Shown piece by piece: positions 11,992 to 12,851 of a DNA stretch of 12,851 nt (position 1 is its first letter; every line of letters begins with the position of its first letter). The DNA is taken from the NCBI GenBank assembly GCA_003453735.1, contig DMNE01000502.1, positions 20,068-32,918 on the forward strand, in the 5' to 3' direction. Both the position numbers and the translations under genes were made by a program. Source of the stretch: Nitrospiraceae bacterium. GTDB lineage: Bacteria; Nitrospirota; Thermodesulfovibrionia; Thermodesulfovibrionales; UBA9159. Below the pieces are notes generated by a model that did no database searches, was not told where the DNA came from, and worked only from the letters and a program-made list of their open reading frames with translations.

Positions 11992-12851
11992 ATTAAGATA
12001 CGATATGCAGATGGCAGTGAAGAATTGATGTCCCTTGCTGAGATGGAGAAAAAGCTCAAGGAGCTCAATGCCATAGCCGTCAAGGTCAACGGCGATCTGA
12101 AAGATTGCTCGTCATTGAAGAATCTCGGAACTGACGACAGCGTAGAACCGGTCTCCCCTGATTCAGAGGAAGGAAGGGAAATTTATCGCCATAGCACCTC
12201 TCACATTATGGCACATGCGGTGAAAGAACTTTTCCCTGAAGCAAAACTTGCCATAGGTCCAGCAACGGAAGACGGGTTTTATTACGATTTCGATATAGAA
12301 AAACCGCTGTCACCCGAAGATGTGGTCAGAATAGAACAGAAAATGGAGGAGATCATACAGAGTGGTCATCCTTTTCACCGCACGGTCATGAAGCGGCAAG
12401 ACGCTGTCGCGCTCTTCCGCAAGACGGCGGAGGATTACAAGGTTGAATTGCTGAAGGAGATACCGGATGAGGAGATCTCCCTTTACGAAGAAAACGGTTT
12501 TGTGGATTTGTGTCGGGGCCCTCATGTCCCGTCGACCGGATTCATTAGGGCCTTCAAGCTCCTGAGCGTTGCGGGGGCGTATTGGCGGGGAAATGAGAAG
12601 AATAAAATGCTTCAACGCATTTACGGCACTGCGTTTTCAAAGGAGAAAGACCTCAAGGAATATCTGGCCTTTCTCGAAGAGGTCAAGAAGAGAGACCACA
12701 GAAAGCTGGGAAAGGATCTCGATCTCTTCAGCATCAGTGACGATATCGGTGCCGGGCTGATTCTGTGGCATCCCAACGGCGCGGTCATCAGACGGGCAAT
12801 AGAAGACTTCTGGAGGGAAGAACATGCAAAGGCGGATTACAGTATCCTCTT
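11992..12851 (+). CDS. thrS: threonyl-tRNA synthetase, 5' part (runs off window)
   Basis: Charges tRNA(Thr) and hydrolyses Ser-tRNA(Thr) in trans of synthesis. The first 286 codons are visible. A TGS-like N-terminal domain (about 1-60: KIRYADGSEELMSL, AVKVNGDLKDCSSL) is followed by the N2 editing domain. The editing-site residues are present: His67 and His71 in RHSTSHIMAHAV, Cys174 and His178 in VDLCRGPHVPSTG. GAYWRGNEKNKMLQRIYGTA (195-214) leads into the catalytic core, which begins at about 240 and continues beyond the window. The best start is ATT at 11992, 7 bases after GGAGG. The frame closes upstream at TAG 11962-11964, and the next usual start (TTG 12025 or ATG 12028) has no SD sequence and would cut the first TGS strand. 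The gene is divergent from trxA. The synthetase call is very firm; the start is inferred. Confidence 0.94.
   Translation, partial: MKIRYADGSEELMSLAEMEKKLKELNAIAVKVNGDLKDCSSLKNLGTDDSVEPVSPDSEEGREIYRHSTSHIMAHAVKELFPEAKLAIGPATEDGFYYDFDIEKPLSPEDVVRIEQKMEEIIQSGHPFHRTVMKRQDAVALFRKTAEDYKVELLKEIPDEEISLYEENGFVDLCRGPHVPSTGFIRAFKLLSVAGAYWRGNEKNKMLQRIYGTAFSKEKDLKEYLAFLEEVKKRDHRKLGKDLDLFSISDDIGAGLILWHPNGAVIRRAIEDFWREEHAKADYSIL

Overview
The window looks like an ordinary chromosomal housekeeping segment of a free-living Gram-negative bacterium. The gene set fits Nitrospirota (Thermodesulfovibrionia-like) or a related deep-branching group: an LDH-like malate dehydrogenase, a DUF4416 protein, a long LOG-family protein, and a trxA/ffh/rpsP/khpA cluster. 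That placement is inferred from gene types only. Base composition looks moderate and even throughout, and only the first ~320 bases look foreign.

Layout. 1-318 is the decayed 3' end of an IS200/IS605-type tnpB. 505-3214 (+) carries citrate synthase, malate dehydrogenase and nucleoside diphosphate kinase: two TCA-cycle steps plus NTP balance. 3327-5812 (+) is a ClpC-type AAA+ unfoldase with its own promoter. 5932-7008 (+) is a membrane-anchored TlpA/ResA-like thioredoxin followed by a DUF4416 gene. 7139-8234 (+) is a LOG-family (TIGR00730) Rossmann protein behind a strong promoter, possibly with a leaderless 10-codon mini-ORF coupled to it. 8289-8735 (-) is a small TPR protein converging on it. 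9044-11821 (-) reads trxA, a resA-like lipoprotein, ffh, rpsP and khpA, driven by a promoter with both consensus hexamers. Divergent from trxA is thrS (11992 to the window end, +), for which the best-supported start codon is ATT.

How they work together. gltA and mdh are consecutive reactions around oxaloacetate. ClpC would handle protein quality control with a ClpP encoded elsewhere. trxA and two TlpA/ResA-like proteins cover cytoplasmic and extracytoplasmic thiol chemistry. ffh, rpsP, khpA and thrS serve translation and membrane targeting.

I found no new multigene system. The most unusual signals concern translation initiation: an apparent AUU start for thrS, a leaderless mini-ORF overlapping the LOG gene by ATGA, and two further genes (mdh and the TPR gene) whose predicted transcripts begin only 3-5 bases before the start codon without a Shine-Dalgarno (SD) sequence. 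A pair of hairpins with nearly identical tips lies downstream of khpA.
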